Source of the DNA: Vibrio rarus
GTDB taxonomy: Bacteria; Pseudomonadota; Gammaproteobacteria; Enterobacterales; Vibrionaceae
NCBI RefSeq assembly: GCF_024347075.1
Contig: NZ_AP024900.1
Location: 2,108,001 to 2,172,000, forward strand
Direction: 5' to 3'
DNA: 64,000 bases
Shown here: in pieces, positions 9,577 to 19,711 of the stretch
How the letters are laid out: every line of letters starts with the position of its first letter
How positions within the stretch are numbered: position 1 is the first letter of the stretch
The notes under the pieces: generated by a model
The model's input: the letters and a program-made list of their open reading frames with translations, nothing else
Databases searched by the model: none
What the model was told of the DNA's origin: nothing
Program-made: the position numbers and the translations under genes

Positions 9577-10353
9577 ATGTCTATACACTTAGTTATCATT
9601 GACGCTCTCAACCTCATTCGCAGAGTGCACTCTGCACAGCCCGATGAAACGGATATCCAACGTACAATAGAAACCACCACCCGTACCCTAAAACGCATTC
9701 TCAATGAATCAGAGCCCAGCCATATCATTGCGGTTTTTGATCATCAACAGCAAATGCGCGGCTGGCGTGAGCAACGTTTTCCACAATACAAACAAAACCG
9801 CAAACCTATGCCAGAGGCGCTTGCATTAGGTTTAGACTCCATTCAGCAAGCTTGGTGGGATTTAGGCATTGATTCTCTGCTCTCTGAAGGGGATGAAGCC
9901 GATGATTTAGTGGCGACTCTAGCCGTAAAATTGGCCAATCAGCAACACCAAGTGACGATCATTTCTACCGATAAAGGCTACTGCCAATTACTCTCCCCCA
10001 CCTTACGCATACGCGATTATTTCCAACATCGCTGGCTAGATAACAGCTTTGTAGAAAAAGAGTTTGCGGTGCAGATATCGCAACTGCCCGATTATTGGGG
10101 ACTGACGGGGATCAGTGGCACTGGGCTAAGTGGCGTACCAGGAATTGGCCCTAAAGCGGCCAGAGAAATACTGGCACAAAACATAGGCTTAGAAGAGGCT
10201 TTTGCTAACCAAGAGTTGCCAGAAAAGTATAAGAAAAAAATCACAGGCCAAGAAGAGCACGCTTTGCTATGCCGCGAGCTCGCCTCTTTAAAAACCGACT
10301 TAGAGTTAGGCTTTAACCTGCAAGATCTTCGTTGGTCTCAGCCAGCCTCTTAA
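9577..10353 (+). CDS. xni: Xni, flap endonuclease (ExoIX)
   Basis: 258 residues from ATG 9577; starting earlier would place the ppnN terminator inside the gene. The protein is the small 5'-nuclease related to the N-terminal domain of DNA polymerase I. Acidic metal-binding motifs are visible: VIIDALNLIRR at the N-terminus, EGDEADDLVATLA and ISTDKGYCQLL. The helix-hairpin-helix DNA-binding segment GVPGIGPKAAREIL follows. Xni cuts 5' flaps and has been linked to DNA replication and repair alongside PolA. Confidence 0.93.
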   Translation: MSIHLVIIDALNLIRRVHSAQPDETDIQRTIETTTRTLKRILNESEPSHIIAVFDHQQQMRGWREQRFPQYKQNRKPMPEALALGLDSIQQAWWDLGIDSLLSEGDEADDLVATLAVKLANQQHQVTIISTDKGYCQLLSPTLRIRDYFQHRWLDNSFVEKEFAVQISQLPDYWGLTGISGTGLSGVPGIGPKAAREILAQNIGLEEAFANQELPEKYKKKITGQEEHALLCRELASLKTDLELGFNLQDLRWSQPAS

Positions 10354-10368
10354 TGTTAATGCGTGGGG

Positions 10369-10396
10369 TTCTGCTAGAGCATAAGCCCTAGCAGAA
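10369..10396. terminator. Stem-loop between convergent xni and rlmM
   Basis: TTCTGCTAG / CTAGCAGAA, 9 bp with a 10-nt loop. No clear U tract on either strand, so terminator strength is uncertain. Confidence 0.5.
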
Positions 10397-10413
10397 AGGT
10401 TCCACAAAACAAA

Positions 10414-11499
10414 CTACCAACCTAAGTTAGTATGTGCTTGCACATGCACCGTAATTTCTTCTCTATCATGATAAAGATGTTTAGCTTGTAAGGTGAATTT
10501 AATGCCATTTTCTTTCAAGAACACCTTCAAGTTTTCAATATCTTGCAGCACTTCATCATAACGTCCTTTCATTGGCAGTTTTAAGTTGAAGATGGCTTCT
10601 TTACACCAACCTTGGATCAACCACTCTCCCATTAACTGAGCCACTCGAGAAGGCTTTTCAATCATGTCACACACCAGCCAAGTCACATTTTTACGTGGTG
10701 GTTCAAACTTAAAACCATCGGCTTGATGATGCTTCACTTGGCCTGTATCCATTAGGCTTTGCGCCATCATGCCGTTATCAATTGCGTGCACAAACATAGA
10801 ACGCTTAACTAACTGATAAGTCCAACCGCCAGGACAGGCGCCCAAGTCCACCGCCCACATGCCTGAAGAGAGTCTTTCATCCCATTCATTTTTAGGGATA
10901 AAGACATGGAACGCTTCTTCTAACTTTAATGTGGAACGACTAGGCGCATCCGCTGGGAATTTTAGACGAGGGATCCCCATAAAGAACTGAGAGTTATTAC
11001 TTGGGTACGAGTAACCCACATAACACTTACCCGGCTCCACAAAGCACAAATGCATTACGGGTTTTTTTAGGTTGTCTTTTTTATACAACAAGCCTTTACC
11101 ACGCATGGCTTGACGCAAAGGAACGGTAAATTTACGACAGAATTTCAATAGCTCTTTGGCTTCATTGGTATCTGGCGTCTCTACTCGTAAATCCCCACAC
11201 GTTGGCACTGTTTTCTCAGCCAGAGCTTCAAGAATTGGTGATATACGATCAGCAACAGGAAGCTCTTCCAGAGCGGCGGCAACCGCAAACATTTGGCGCG
11301 CAAAAATAAGGGTTTTAAAATCAATTTCACGCACTAATCGATCCGCATCCCCTGCACTGTAACACTCAAATAAAACATAACCACTGTTACGCTTTACACG
11401 GGGAAAGCCAAACACTTCAAGATTGTTCGCTTTGTCTTGAATCTCACCCGCACAGTCTTTCTCAAAGCCCGCACGACAATACAAAATAACCTGTTTCAA
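10414..11499 (-). CDS. rlmM: RlmM, 23S rRNA C2498 ribose 2'-O-methyltransferase
   Basis: 361 residues if translation starts at TTG 11499, preceded by the ribosome site ACGAGG; an ATG-like start 14 codons upstream (11541) is possible but would add residues absent from homologs. An N-terminal THUMP-like RNA-binding part ([17 protein letters not shown]) precedes a Rossmann methyltransferase with SAM motif [14 protein letters not shown] (about 217-230). [20 protein letters not shown] matches E. coli RlmM almost exactly. It modifies C2498 of 23S rRNA before ribosome assembly. Located beside gcvA as in E. coli. Confidence 0.94.
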   Translation of the reverse strand: MKQVILYCRAGFEKDCAGEIQDKANNLEVFGFPRVKRNSGYVLFECYSAGDADRLVREIDFKTLIFARQMFAVAAALEELPVADRISPILEALAEKTVPTCGDLRVETPDTNEAKELLKFCRKFTVPLRQAMRGKGLLYKKDNLKKPVMHLCFVEPGKCYVGYSYPSNNSQFFMGIPRLKFPADAPSRSTLKLEEAFHVFIPKNEWDERLSSGMWAVDLGACPGGWTYQLVKRSMFVHAIDNGMMAQSLMDTGQVKHHQADGFKFEPPRKNVTWLVCDMIEKPSRVAQLMGEWLIQGWCKEAIFNLKLPMKGRYDEVLQDIENLKVFLKENGIKFTLQAKHLYHDREEITVHVQAHTNLGW

Positions 11500-11572
11500 G
11501 TTAAACCTCGTTTCAATATGCTGAATAGATGCATTCAACACGCGACGCGTATCGCGTCAAAAATAATAAAAA

Positions 11573-12478
11573 CTAGCCTATGGAAGGCACGCCTTCGCTT
11601 GCCGCTATATTGAGCATCCAATCTCTAAATGTCGCAATACGCCCTACATCCGCTTGTTTTTCATGACAAACCACATAGAAAGCGTTTTTACTCACTAACA
11701 CTTCATCAAATGGACTAATTAAACGCCCCGCCTCTATTTCTGGTTGAGCCAGAACATTATTACCTAACGCTATGCCTTGTCCGTGAGCGGCCGCCTGCAA
11801 CACCATAGTCGAGTGACTAAAGATAGGCCCGTAATTGACATTGATGTTATCCACATCATGCTGACGAACAAACTGCTTCCAATCTTTACGCGAAGTATCA
11901 TGCAGCAAAGTGTGTTGCGAGAGATCTTTTAAGGAGTTAAGGGGTTTATCACCATCGAGTAAACGAGGGGCGCAAACGGGTATCAAATACTCTTGATACA
12001 ATTTATCCGCACGCAAACCAGACCAATTACCACGCCCATAATAGATAGCAACATCAACATCATCACTTAATGAGCCTTCATCCATGTCCACCGCTTTGAT
12101 TCGTACATCAATATCCGGCTCTTGTGCGTTAAAATCAGCCAGTCGTGGCACCAACCATTGAATAGCAAAACTCGGTTGCAAGCTAATGGTTAACGAGCCC
12201 TTCTCACTGCGTTCCAGTACTTTATCCGTAGCCTCTGACAGTGAGGTGAAAATATCTTTAATATCAAGAAAGTAACTTTGCCCTTCTTCGGTCAGCAACA
12301 AAGAACGATTGCGTCTTCTAAATAACTTTAAGCCTAAATACTCTTCAAGCGCTTTCACTTGATGACTTACCGCAGCTTGAGTAACAAATAGCTCTTCTGC
12401 CGCTCGGGTAAAACTTAAGTGCCGTGCGGCTGCCTCAAAAACCTTCAATGATTTTAGTGGGGGTAATCGTCTTGCCAT
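11573..12478 (-). CDS. gcvA: GcvA, LysR-type regulator of glycine cleavage
   Basis: 301 residues. An N-terminal winged helix-turn-helix (LSFTRAAEELFVTQAAVSHQ, about residues 21-40) is followed by a LysR substrate-binding domain beginning with GSLTISLQPSFAIQWLVPRL. The start MARRLPPLKSLKVFEAAARH is characteristic of GcvA. In E. coli GcvA activates gcvTHP and the divergent sRNA gene gcvB. The GcvB-like RNA is found divergently upstream here too, which strongly supports the identification. Confidence 0.92.
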   Translation of the reverse strand: MARRLPPLKSLKVFEAAARHLSFTRAAEELFVTQAAVSHQVKALEEYLGLKLFRRRNRSLLLTEEGQSYFLDIKDIFTSLSEATDKVLERSEKGSLTISLQPSFAIQWLVPRLADFNAQEPDIDVRIKAVDMDEGSLSDDVDVAIYYGRGNWSGLRADKLYQEYLIPVCAPRLLDGDKPLNSLKDLSQHTLLHDTSRKDWKQFVRQHDVDNINVNYGPIFSHSTMVLQAAAHGQGIALGNNVLAQPEIEAGRLISPFDEVLVSKNAFYVVCHEKQADVGRIATFRDWMLNIAASEGVPSIG

Positions 12479-12583
12479 TAGCTCTCAACTAGCATTAGTT
12501 TTTCTCATGTGAAACATTATAAATTGTCCATTGCTCTACAGCCAGAGAAAATCTATATTTCGTGTCACGCGTTAGGGTCTAAA

Positions 12584-12743
12584 CGGCATGCCTTTGGCAT
12601 GGATCCTATATGCTGTGTTGTGTTTATACGCTCTTTTTGAGCAAGGTAGCTTCTACCAATGCTTGGGTAATATACCGAAGCATAGTTCCAATTTAATGAA
12701 CTTGTCTGTCATTTTACACCGCTCTTTTGAGCGGTGTTTTTTT
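12584..12743 (+). ncRNA. gcvB: GcvB-like small RNA
   Basis: Divergent from gcvA, in the position of E. coli gcvB. Features seen: a 5' hairpin CATGCC/GGCATG (12587-12101 region, 12587-12601), a G/U-rich unpaired stretch TGCTGTGTTGTGTTTA like the GcvB R1 seed region, a hairpin GGTAG/CTACC, and a strong terminator ACACCGCTC/GAGCGGTGT plus T6 ending at 12743. GcvB is an Hfq-dependent repressor of many amino-acid and peptide transporter mRNAs. The 5' end is estimated from a weak -10-like TAGGGT and may be off by several bases. Confidence 0.75.
12716..12743 (+). terminator. Terminator of the GcvB-like RNA
   Basis: 9-bp stem ACACCGCTC / GAGCGGTGT, TTTT loop, then a run of Ts. Confidence 0.85.
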
Positions 12744-12750
12744 ATGTCTA

Positions 12751-12790
12751 AACAAAAAGAAGGCCGGTATCAAGCACCTTGATACCGGCC
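12751..12790 (-). terminator. Terminator of thiI
   Basis: A 12-bp perfect stem, GGCCGGTATCAA / TTGATACCGGCC (12762-12790), 5-nt loop. On the - strand it is followed by TTCTTTTTGTTT. Confidence 0.85.
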
Positions 12791-12813
12791 AATGTCTATT
12801 CGACTTAATGAGC

Positions 12814-14262
12814 TTAAGGGCGATACACTTTAACGTTATTAAAGCCTTGCTCCTGTAGATACAACGCCTGCAAACGGCTCATGACGCCACGTTCGCAATA
12901 CAATAAGTATGTTTTAGACTGATCTAAATCACCAAACTTGGTGGCTAACTTATAGAAAGGAATATGCTCAATATCGACATTATCTATCTCTAAAGGACGC
13001 TCGTCTTCTTCATCTGGACTGCGAATATCAAGAACAACCGCATGCTCTTGTATGGCCGTAACCTGCTCCACTTCGGGTGCTTGTTCTAGGCTTTCTTTTT
13101 CAATATCTCGAATGTCCATAATTCGAGCTTCTTTCACTACGCGCTCTAGCACAGAGAAATCAAATTTTTCCTCTTCGGCTTCCAGTTTCCCTTTCACGGC
13201 TTTCACGGTAGGTTTACGCGAAATAACACCACAATATTCTGGCATTATTTTTGCGAAATCTTCCGTACCAATACTGCGAGAAAGGTCAATGATGTCTTCT
13301 TTATCCCAGTTAATCAACGGACGTAAAATCAAGGTATCCGTCACACCATCAATATGGCGTAAGTTAGTTAATGTTTGGCTTGAAACCTGACCTAATGCTT
13401 CCCCTGTTACCAAAGCTTCAATTTTAAAGCGTTCAGCAATCATACCACCAGCACGCATAAACATACGCTTGAGCACCACGCCCATTTGCCCGTCTTCAAC
13501 GTTTTCCAAAATCTCGGCAACCACAGGTTCAAAGTCCACGGCGATAAATTTAACTTTGGCGGACGAACCGTATTTATTCCACAAGAAATGAGACACTTGC
13601 TTCACGCCAATTTCGTGCGCAGGGCCACCTAAATTGAAAAAGCAGAAGTGGGTTTTTGAGCCACGTTTAATATGTAGGTAGCTTGAGACACCAGAATCAA
13701 AACCACCAGAGATCAAACTGAGTACGTCTTCTTGAGTTCCAAGAGGGAAGCCACCTAAACCTTTATGGCGAGCCAATACTTGGTTTAGTTTTTCGTTGGC
13801 AACTTCAATATTCACCGTCACTTCTGGACGAGTCAATTTAACCTTAGCACTTGCCACGGCTTGGTTGAGACCGCCACCCACATAACGCTCAAGATCGATA
13901 GAAGAAAAGTCATGCTTACCACGACGCTTAGCACGAACTGAGAAGGTTTTACCTTCAATACGCTCACGACTCAACTCAAGCACTTGCTCGTAGATGTCGT
14001 GCATATCGGTAAACTCGGTTTGTTTCACTTCTAAAGAGTGATGAATACCTGGAGTTTGCGTCAGGATCTCTAATACTTCTTGATAGTACTGGTAGCTCTC
14101 TGCAGAAACCTCAATATGATCCCTACGATTGAATACCGCCACAGATTCCGTGCGACGTTGGATAATGATCCTTAAATTGCACTCCAAAATGCGAGTAAAG
14201 CGCTTTCTCACTGATTCGCTTTTTACAAAAATTTCTGGATGTGGCTTTACGATAAACTTCAT
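12814..14262 (-). CDS. thiI: ThiI, tRNA 4-thiouridine synthase / thiazole sulfur transferase
   Basis: 482 residues from ATG 14262 ([19 protein letters not shown]), the same length as E. coli ThiI; a GTG four codons upstream is an alternative. Order of parts: ferredoxin-like and THUMP domain (about 1-165), PP-loop ATP pyrophosphatase with SGGFDSGV near residue 183, and a C-terminal rhodanese domain. With this start the two functional cysteines fall at Cys344 (PEYCGVIS) and Cys456 (LLYCERG), exactly as in E. coli. It thiolates U8 of tRNA and delivers sulfur for thiamine. Divergent from xseB-ispA-dxs, as in enterobacteria. Confidence 0.96.
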   Translation of the reverse strand: MKFIVKPHPEIFVKSESVRKRFTRILECNLRIIIQRRTESVAVFNRRDHIEVSAESYQYYQEVLEILTQTPGIHHSLEVKQTEFTDMHDIYEQVLELSRERIEGKTFSVRAKRRGKHDFSSIDLERYVGGGLNQAVASAKVKLTRPEVTVNIEVANEKLNQVLARHKGLGGFPLGTQEDVLSLISGGFDSGVSSYLHIKRGSKTHFCFFNLGGPAHEIGVKQVSHFLWNKYGSSAKVKFIAVDFEPVVAEILENVEDGQMGVVLKRMFMRAGGMIAERFKIEALVTGEALGQVSSQTLTNLRHIDGVTDTLILRPLINWDKEDIIDLSRSIGTEDFAKIMPEYCGVISRKPTVKAVKGKLEAEEEKFDFSVLERVVKEARIMDIRDIEKESLEQAPEVEQVTAIQEHAVVLDIRSPDEEDERPLEIDNVDIEHIPFYKLATKFGDLDQSKTYLLYCERGVMSRLQALYLQEQGFNNVKVYRP

Positions 14263-14555
14263 AGGTAACTTCACTTCTAATGCGTCAATGACTTGAGTCT
14301 AGCCCAACTGATCCCGTCAACGGAGTCGTTAACTTATTTTAGTTAACTCACCTAAATGATTAAGGTTAATTGAGGGCGACGAATTATATACTGATTTTAA
14401 GCAGAGTAAAAATAAAACAACATGTCATGCTGTGCATTTATCTGCCGATAAACGAACTAAAATTAGTGATATAGGAGGGTTTTTGACAGCTGAAAATTGA
14501 CCAAAACCGTTACCTGAGTTACCTTTCCCAGATCCTAGCGCAGAAAAGAATGAAT

Positions 14556-14810
14556 ATGGCGACCAAAAAACCAGAAAACATGAGTTTTGAAGAGTCTCTT
14601 AGCGAGCTCGACAGCATAGTCAATCAACTTGAACAAGGGGATCTAGAGCTAGATTCTGCATTGAAAAGTTTTGAACGTGGCATTGCTCTTGCTCGCGCAG
14701 GTCAATCCAAGCTAGACCAAGCAGAACAGCGTGTTTCAATTTTGATGGACAATCAAGTTGAAGCGACTCCACAAGATTTTAACTTTGACTCTGGCGATGA
14801 CCCATTTTAA
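14556..14810 (+). CDS. xseB: XseB, exodeoxyribonuclease VII small subunit
   Basis: 84 residues from ATG 14556; a second ATG two codons upstream (14550) is equally possible. The protein is a helical hairpin with the conserved SFEESLSELDSIVNQLEQGD and FERGIALARAGQSKL. Several copies bind XseA to form exonuclease VII. Its last 14 bp overlap ispA, giving translational coupling in the xseB-ispA-dxs operon. Confidence 0.94.
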   Translation: MATKKPENMSFEESLSELDSIVNQLEQGDLELDSALKSFERGIALARAGQSKLDQAEQRVSILMDNQVEATPQDFNFDSGDDPF

Positions 14811-15690
14811 GCAACAACTCGAACACTACCAAAAACGAAATAACCAGCAATTAGAAATTTGGTTAGACTCCTTACACCTGCAAAATAACGCCCTAATTCA
14901 AGCCATGCGCTATGGGCTATTATTAGGTGGTAAGCGAGCTCGACCGTTTCTGGTGTACGCCACAGGCTCTATTTTTGGTCTAAGTAATGAACAACTAGAT
15001 ACACCGGCCTCAGCTATTGAGTGTATACATGCTTACTCTTTGATTCATGACGATCTGCCAGCAATGGACGATGATGAATTGCGCCGTGGCCAAGCCACTT
15101 GCCATATTGAATTTGATGAAGCTACCGCCATTCTTGCCGGTGATGCACTGCAAACACTGGCGTTTACCATTTTAGCGGAAGGGACATTGGCCTCTCAGGC
15201 TGAAAACTTTCGTATAAAGATGGTACAAGGTTTAGCCCATGCATCTGGTGCATCTGGCATGTGCTTAGGGCAGTCTTTAGACTTAGAAGCAGAAAATCGT
15301 CAAGTCACACTAGAAGAGTTAAAGCTCATTCATCGTAACAAGACGGGGGCCTTGATAAAGTCAGCCATCCAGCTTGGAGCTTATGCAGCAGGGGAAATTG
15401 GCATAAAACAACTGCCGCGTCTCAATGCATTTGCTGATAAGATAGGGCTCGCTTTTCAAGTTCAAGATGACATTTTGGACATTACTAGTGATACTGAAAC
15501 CCTAGGTAAGCCTCAAGGCTCTGATATCGCCTTGAATAAATCCACTTACCCATCGCTTCTTGGACTTAAAGGTGCGCAAGACAAAGCCGCACTGTTGTTA
15601 GAACAAGCCTTACTCGAATTAAAAGGCATTCCATACAACACTGAACTACTGGAGCAATTTGCTCGCTACGTAGTTGAAAGAAAAAACTAA
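14797..15690 (+). CDS. ispA: IspA, (2E,6E)-farnesyl diphosphate synthase
   Basis: 297 residues from ATG 14797, inside the end of xseB; an in-frame start at 14758 would extend it beyond family length. Short-chain prenyl transferase: GGKRARP binds isopentenyl diphosphate, the first Asp-rich motif is DDLPAMDDD (about 84-92) and the second DDILD (about 224-228). It condenses IPP with DMAPP and GPP to give FPP for quinones and undecaprenyl phosphate. The adjacent dxs feeds the same pathway. Confidence 0.96.
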   Translation: MTHFKQQLEHYQKRNNQQLEIWLDSLHLQNNALIQAMRYGLLLGGKRARPFLVYATGSIFGLSNEQLDTPASAIECIHAYSLIHDDLPAMDDDELRRGQATCHIEFDEATAILAGDALQTLAFTILAEGTLASQAENFRIKMVQGLAHASGASGMCLGQSLDLEAENRQVTLEELKLIHRNKTGALIKSAIQLGAYAAGEIGIKQLPRLNAFADKIGLAFQVQDDILDITSDTETLGKPQGSDIALNKSTYPSLLGLKGAQDKAALLLEQALLELKGIPYNTELLEQFARYVVERKN

Positions 15691-15717
15691 TTTATTCACT
15701 TATCAGCGCGAAAACTT

Positions 15718-17586
15718 ATGACACTTGATATATCAAAATACCCTACATTGGCATTAGCCAACACGCCTGATGAGTTGCGCTCTCTGCCTAAAGAGACGCT
15801 CCCAACACTTTGTGACGAGTTACGAACCTACCTTTTAAAAAGCGTCAGTAAGTCCAGTGGCCATTTAGCCTCAGGGCTAGGTACAGTGGAACTTACGGTT
15901 GCCTTGCACTACGTCTATCAAACTCCTTATGATCAACTTTTATGGGACGTCGGGCATCAAGCATACCCACATAAAATACTCACCGGCCGCCGCGAGCAAA
16001 TGTCCACCATTCGTCAAAAAGATGGACTGCACCCTTTTCCTTGGCGCGGCGAAAGTGAATACGATGTACTCTCTGTTGGGCACTCATCAACCTCAATAAG
16101 TGCAGCCCTTGGTATTGCCATCGGTGCAGAAAAAGAAGCCAAAGGCCGCAAAGTGGTCAGCGTTATTGGTGATGGTGCCATTACCGCAGGTATGGCCTTT
16201 GAAGCTATGAACCATGCAGGTGATATCCACCCTGACATGTTGGTTGTGCTAAACGACAACGAAATGTCCATTTCTGAAAACGTTGGCGCGCTCAACAATC
16301 ACCTAGCTCAAGTATTATCCGGCAGCTTATATACCTCCATTCGTGAAGGGGGCAAAAAAGTATTATCTGGCGTGCCACCCATTAAAGAGTTGGTAAGACG
16401 TACAGAAGAACACCTAAAAGGCATGGTCGTTCCCGGTACTATGTTTGAAGAGCTCGGTTTCAACTATATTGGTCCTGTGGATGGTCACGATGTCCTTGAA
16501 TTAGTCAAAACTTTAAAGAATATGCGCCACTTAAAAGGGCCGCAATTTCTGCATATTATGACGAAGAAAGGCAAAGGCTATGAGCCAGCAGAAAAAGATC
16601 CTATTGGCTACCACGGCGTACCTAAGTTTGATCCTGCGGTCAGTTCACTTCCTAAAAGCAAGGGCAGCAAACCGACCTTCTCCAAAGTGTTTGGTGATTT
16701 CCTTTGTGATATGGCCGCCCAAGACCCTAAATTAATGGCGGTGACCCCTGCTATGCGTGAAGGCTCTGGTATGGTTCGCTTTTCAAAAGAGTATCCAAAA
16801 CAGTACTTTGATGTTGCCATTGCAGAGCAACATGCCGTTACTTTAGCCACAGGTTTAGCCATTTCAGGAAATAAACCCATTGTGGCGATCTACTCAACCT
16901 TCCTACAGCGTGGTTACGATCAATTGATCCATGATGTCGCTATCATGAACCTTCCTGTGATGTTTGCTATCGATCGCGCCGGTCTTGTTGGTGCCGATGG
17001 ACAAACTCACCAAGGGGCTTTCGATCTGAGCTTTATGCGTTGTATTCCTAATATGACTATCATGGCTCCTAGCGATGAAAACGAATGTCGACAAATGCTT
17101 TACACTGGCCACCAGCATCAAGGCCCAAGCGCCGTTCGTTACCCTAGAGGTAGCGGTGTAGGGGCCAATATTGCAGCAAGCTTTACTGAGTTAGAAATAG
17201 GTAAAGGGCGCATTGTTCGCCAAGGAAGCAGTAAAGTGGCGATATTAAGTTTTGGTACTTTCCTTGAGAATGCCATGCAAGCCGCTGAGCAACTGGATGC
17301 CACCGTCGCTGATATGCGCTTTGTTAAGCCTCTTGATGAAGCCCTTATTCAGCAACTCGCCAACGAACACGATGTGCTGGTCACCATTGAAGAAAATGTC
17401 ATTGCCGGGGGCGCAGGAAGTGGCGTCGTTGAATATTTAATGTCACAAAAGATAATCAAACCAGTATTAAACCTTGGTCTTCCGGATTACTTTGTGGCGC
17501 AAGGTACTCAACAGGAAATGCATGTTGAATTGAAATTGGACGCGCAAGGCATCCAAGGTCAAATTGAAAGCTATTTAAGCTTATAA
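15718..17586 (+). CDS. dxs: Dxs, 1-deoxy-D-xylulose-5-phosphate synthase
   Basis: 622 residues. First enzyme of the MEP isoprenoid pathway: pyruvate plus glyceraldehyde 3-phosphate to DXP, with thiamine diphosphate. Visible: the N-terminal [20 protein letters not shown], the diphosphate-binding [15 protein letters not shown] (from about residue 149), the pyrimidine-domain Glu region [16 protein letters not shown], and [15 protein letters not shown]. Starts 27 bp after ispA and is the last gene of the operon; a strong terminator follows. Confidence 0.97.
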   Translation: MTLDISKYPTLALANTPDELRSLPKETLPTLCDELRTYLLKSVSKSSGHLASGLGTVELTVALHYVYQTPYDQLLWDVGHQAYPHKILTGRREQMSTIRQKDGLHPFPWRGESEYDVLSVGHSSTSISAALGIAIGAEKEAKGRKVVSVIGDGAITAGMAFEAMNHAGDIHPDMLVVLNDNEMSISENVGALNNHLAQVLSGSLYTSIREGGKKVLSGVPPIKELVRRTEEHLKGMVVPGTMFEELGFNYIGPVDGHDVLELVKTLKNMRHLKGPQFLHIMTKKGKGYEPAEKDPIGYHGVPKFDPAVSSLPKSKGSKPTFSKVFGDFLCDMAAQDPKLMAVTPAMREGSGMVRFSKEYPKQYFDVAIAEQHAVTLATGLAISGNKPIVAIYSTFLQRGYDQLIHDVAIMNLPVMFAIDRAGLVGADGQTHQGAFDLSFMRCIPNMTIMAPSDENECRQMLYTGHQHQGPSAVRYPRGSGVGANIAASFTELEIGKGRIVRQGSSKVAILSFGTFLENAMQAAEQLDATVADMRFVKPLDEALIQQLANEHDVLVTIEENVIAGGAGSGVVEYLMSQKIIKPVLNLGLPDYFVAQGTQQEMHVELKLDAQGIQGQIESYLSL

Positions 17587-17591
17587 CGGAT

Positions 17592-17618
17592 TTGGGGGCC
17601 CTGACAGGGCCCCAGAAA
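17592..17618 (+). terminator. Terminator hairpin after dxs
   Basis: GGGGCCCT / AGGGCCCC with a 3-nt loop between the ends of convergent dxs and pgpA. Very GC-rich but with little U tract. Confidence 0.6.
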
Positions 17619-17624
17619 TTCACC

Positions 17625-18128
17625 CTAAAACCAACCTAATACTGCGCCAAGTGCCGCTAAACATACACCAGCCATCACACCTGCGACAATATCATCAATC
17701 ATAATACCTAGGCCGCCGTGCACTTGCTTATCTAGGTAGCTAATGGGCCATGGTTTAACCATATCGAAGAAACGAAACAAAACAAAACCGGCTATCAACC
17801 AGTGCCAATCATTCACTGGGAGGTTAAAAATGGGCACCACTAACATCGTAATCCAAAAACCGGCAAATTCGTCCCATACAATAGAGCCATGGTCGTGCAC
17901 GCCCATATCCTTAGACGTCACACCACAAATTTTAATGCCGATAATACAGCTTAATAACACCGCCACAGAATACACAATAAGGGGTAATTGAACTAAGGCT
18001 AAATAGAGCGGAATAGAGGCCAATGTCCCCATAGTGCCGGGAATAATAGGAGAAAGGCCACTACCAAAACCTGTCGCAAATAAATGCCAAGGGTTGTCTA
18101 ACGAAATCTTATCAAGGGGATTACTCAT
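17625..18128 (-). CDS. pgpA: PgpA, phosphatidylglycerophosphatase A
   Basis: 167 residues, an integral inner-membrane protein that dephosphorylates phosphatidylglycerol phosphate. Conserved segments: GFGSGLSPIIPGTMGTLASI, HDHGSIVWDEFAGFW and KPWPISYLDK with the following GGLGIMIDD. Several hydrophobic helices span the rest. Lies 32 bp downstream of thiL and is probably transcribed with it, as in many gammaproteobacteria. Confidence 0.95.
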   Translation of the reverse strand: MSNPLDKISLDNPWHLFATGFGSGLSPIIPGTMGTLASIPLYLALVQLPLIVYSVAVLLSCIIGIKICGVTSKDMGVHDHGSIVWDEFAGFWITMLVVPIFNLPVNDWHWLIAGFVLFRFFDMVKPWPISYLDKQVHGGLGIMIDDIVAGVMAGVCLAALGAVLGWF

Positions 18129-18160
18129 GGGGATCTCTAAATGATTATATTAAAGGGGAA

Positions 18161-19129
18161 TTAAGTGCGGAAATGATCAAAACCCGCAACGTCTTTTTCT
18201 ATTAATTGGTTATTGCGCAGTAGTTGCAAAGTGTCAGATTCGATGATCTCTCCCACCTCGGTAAGGAGAATACCAAGCTCTGCTGCTTGTTGTTGCACAG
18301 ACTCTAGCAGATGTTGGGGTAAGGTAAAACAAAGCTCGTACTCTTCGCCACTTTTCAGTGCGTACTGTTGAGCCGTCTCTTTGTCTAAGCAATATTCTAT
18401 CAGCTCTTGAGACACAGGAAGCTTATCAAGAGCTAACCTAGCGCCCACCTTAGAGCGGTGCATTATATGTTGTATATCCGAAACCAAACCATCAGAAATA
18501 TCAATGCAACTGCTGGCTTTACCTCGTAGCATCATCCCTAATCTAATTCGAGACTCAGCGCAGTAATGGCGCGCCTCTAACGTTGCCGCATGAGCAAGAA
18601 GACGTTTGTGAGGTTCAAGAATCACTTCAAGGCCAGCATGACTATCACCTAGCTGTCCACTCACTAAGATTTTATCCCCCTCACGAGCTCCAGAACGTAA
18701 CAGAGCCTCACCTTGAGGAATAAAGCCATGAACGGTCAAGGTAATGCTTAAAGGGCCTCGTGTTGTGTCTCCGCCTATCAATTGCAGGTTATGGGCGTCG
18801 GCAAGTGGAAAAAATCCCTCACAAAATTGCTGTAGCCATTTTTCATCGGGTTTAGGTAGCGAGATCGCCATCGATACCCAAGCAGGCTCTGCGCCCATAG
18901 CCGCCAAGTCGCTAATATTTGAAGCCAATGCTTTATGCCCTACCCATTTAGGGTCGGCGCTTTGTAAAAAGTGAGTGCCCGCCACAAGGGAGTCGGTACT
19001 CACGGCTATTTGGCTGCCAGCCGGGGATAGCAATAACGCGCAATCATCTCCTTGAGAAAGCGCGACATCATTGCGCTTGAGTTTCTGATTGGCAAAATAC
19101 TTACTAATGAGTTCGAACTCTCCGGCCAC
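18161..19129 (-). CDS. thiL: ThiL, thiamine-monophosphate kinase
   Basis: 322 residues from a GTG at 19129 preceded by GGAG at 5 nt spacing; MAGEFELISKYF matches the family N-terminus. PurM-like ATP-binding fold: GDDCALL near the N-terminus, VSTDSLVAGTHF, and GGDTTRGPLSITLT. It phosphorylates thiamine monophosphate to the diphosphate cofactor, which Dxs encoded nearby uses. Separated from nusB by a terminator-like hairpin, so thiL-pgpA may have partly independent transcription. Confidence 0.95.
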   Translation of the reverse strand: MAGEFELISKYFANQKLKRNDVALSQGDDCALLLSPAGSQIAVSTDSLVAGTHFLQSADPKWVGHKALASNISDLAAMGAEPAWVSMAISLPKPDEKWLQQFCEGFFPLADAHNLQLIGGDTTRGPLSITLTVHGFIPQGEALLRSGAREGDKILVSGQLGDSHAGLEVILEPHKRLLAHAATLEARHYCAESRIRLGMMLRGKASSCIDISDGLVSDIQHIMHRSKVGARLALDKLPVSQELIEYCLDKETAQQYALKSGEEYELCFTLPQHLLESVQQQAAELGILLTEVGEIIESDTLQLLRNNQLIEKDVAGFDHFRT

Positions 19130-19156
19130 AATGACTCCATTTGCGTTTGGGGAATA

Positions 19157-19186
19157 GACAAAAAAGGCCAGCAGATGCTGACCTTT
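19157..19186 (-). terminator. Terminator/attenuator between nusB and thiL
   Basis: AAAGG-C-CAGCA / TGCTG-A-CCTTT with one internal mismatch and a 2-nt loop; on the - strand a TTTTTT run follows. It would end or reduce rib-nusB transcription before thiL. Confidence 0.7.
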
Positions 19187-19237
19187 ATTACTATAAGATG
19201 TTAAATAATCCGTTACGACTATTTTTTAGCTTTACAC

Positions 19238-19711
19238 TTATTTTTTAGCTTTACGCAATGACGGTGCGGCTTTATCAAGCACACCATTAACAAATTTGTA
19301 GCTGTCTTCTGCAGCAAACACTTTTGCCAATTCAATCGCTTCGTTAATCACCACTTTATGAGGAACGTCTTCGCGACGAGTCATCTCATAAATAGCAAGA
19401 CGAAGAAGCGCGAGCTCCATCATATCTAAGTCTTGCATTGGACGAGATAAGAAAGGGCGTAGCTTGCTGTCAAGCTCTTGGTGAGACAGTGCAACACCAG
19501 TCAACAGATCACGGAAGTATGCTACATCTGTTTCTTGTTCGTTCAACGCTGGCTCGTCAGCTTGGGTTTCTTCTTCCCCGTACTTTCCAGCGGACAAAAA
19601 CTGTTCTTCTACAGTAGCGATATTTTCTTTAGTGATCTGCCAAGAATATATAGCTTGTAGAGCAAATTGACGTGCATTACGACGTGCGACTGGTTTCACA
19701 CTGGCCCCCAT
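19238..19711 (-). CDS. nusB: NusB, transcription antitermination factor
   Basis: 157 residues; small all-helical RNA-binding protein that, with NusE (S10), binds boxA for rRNA antitermination. Conserved [16 protein letters not shown] and [15 protein letters not shown] are present, as is the C-terminal [16 protein letters not shown]. Start ATG overlaps the ribH stop codon (TAATG), indicating coupled translation. Confidence 0.95.
   Translation of the reverse strand: MGASVKPVARRNARQFALQAIYSWQITKENIATVEEQFLSAGKYGEEETQADEPALNEQETDVAYFRDLLTGVALSHQELDSKLRPFLSRPMQDLDMMELALLRLAIYEMTRREDVPHKVVINEAIELAKVFAAEDSYKFVNGVLDKAAPSLRKAKK

Noticed and set aside
12588..12782. 64-residue + strand frame next to gcvA
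   Set aside because: It runs through the GcvB-like RNA and its terminator; no family resemblance.
14275..14549. Possible thiamine riboswitch upstream of thiI
   Set aside because: I could not find the conserved TPP-box core; the gap looks like ordinary divergent promoters.
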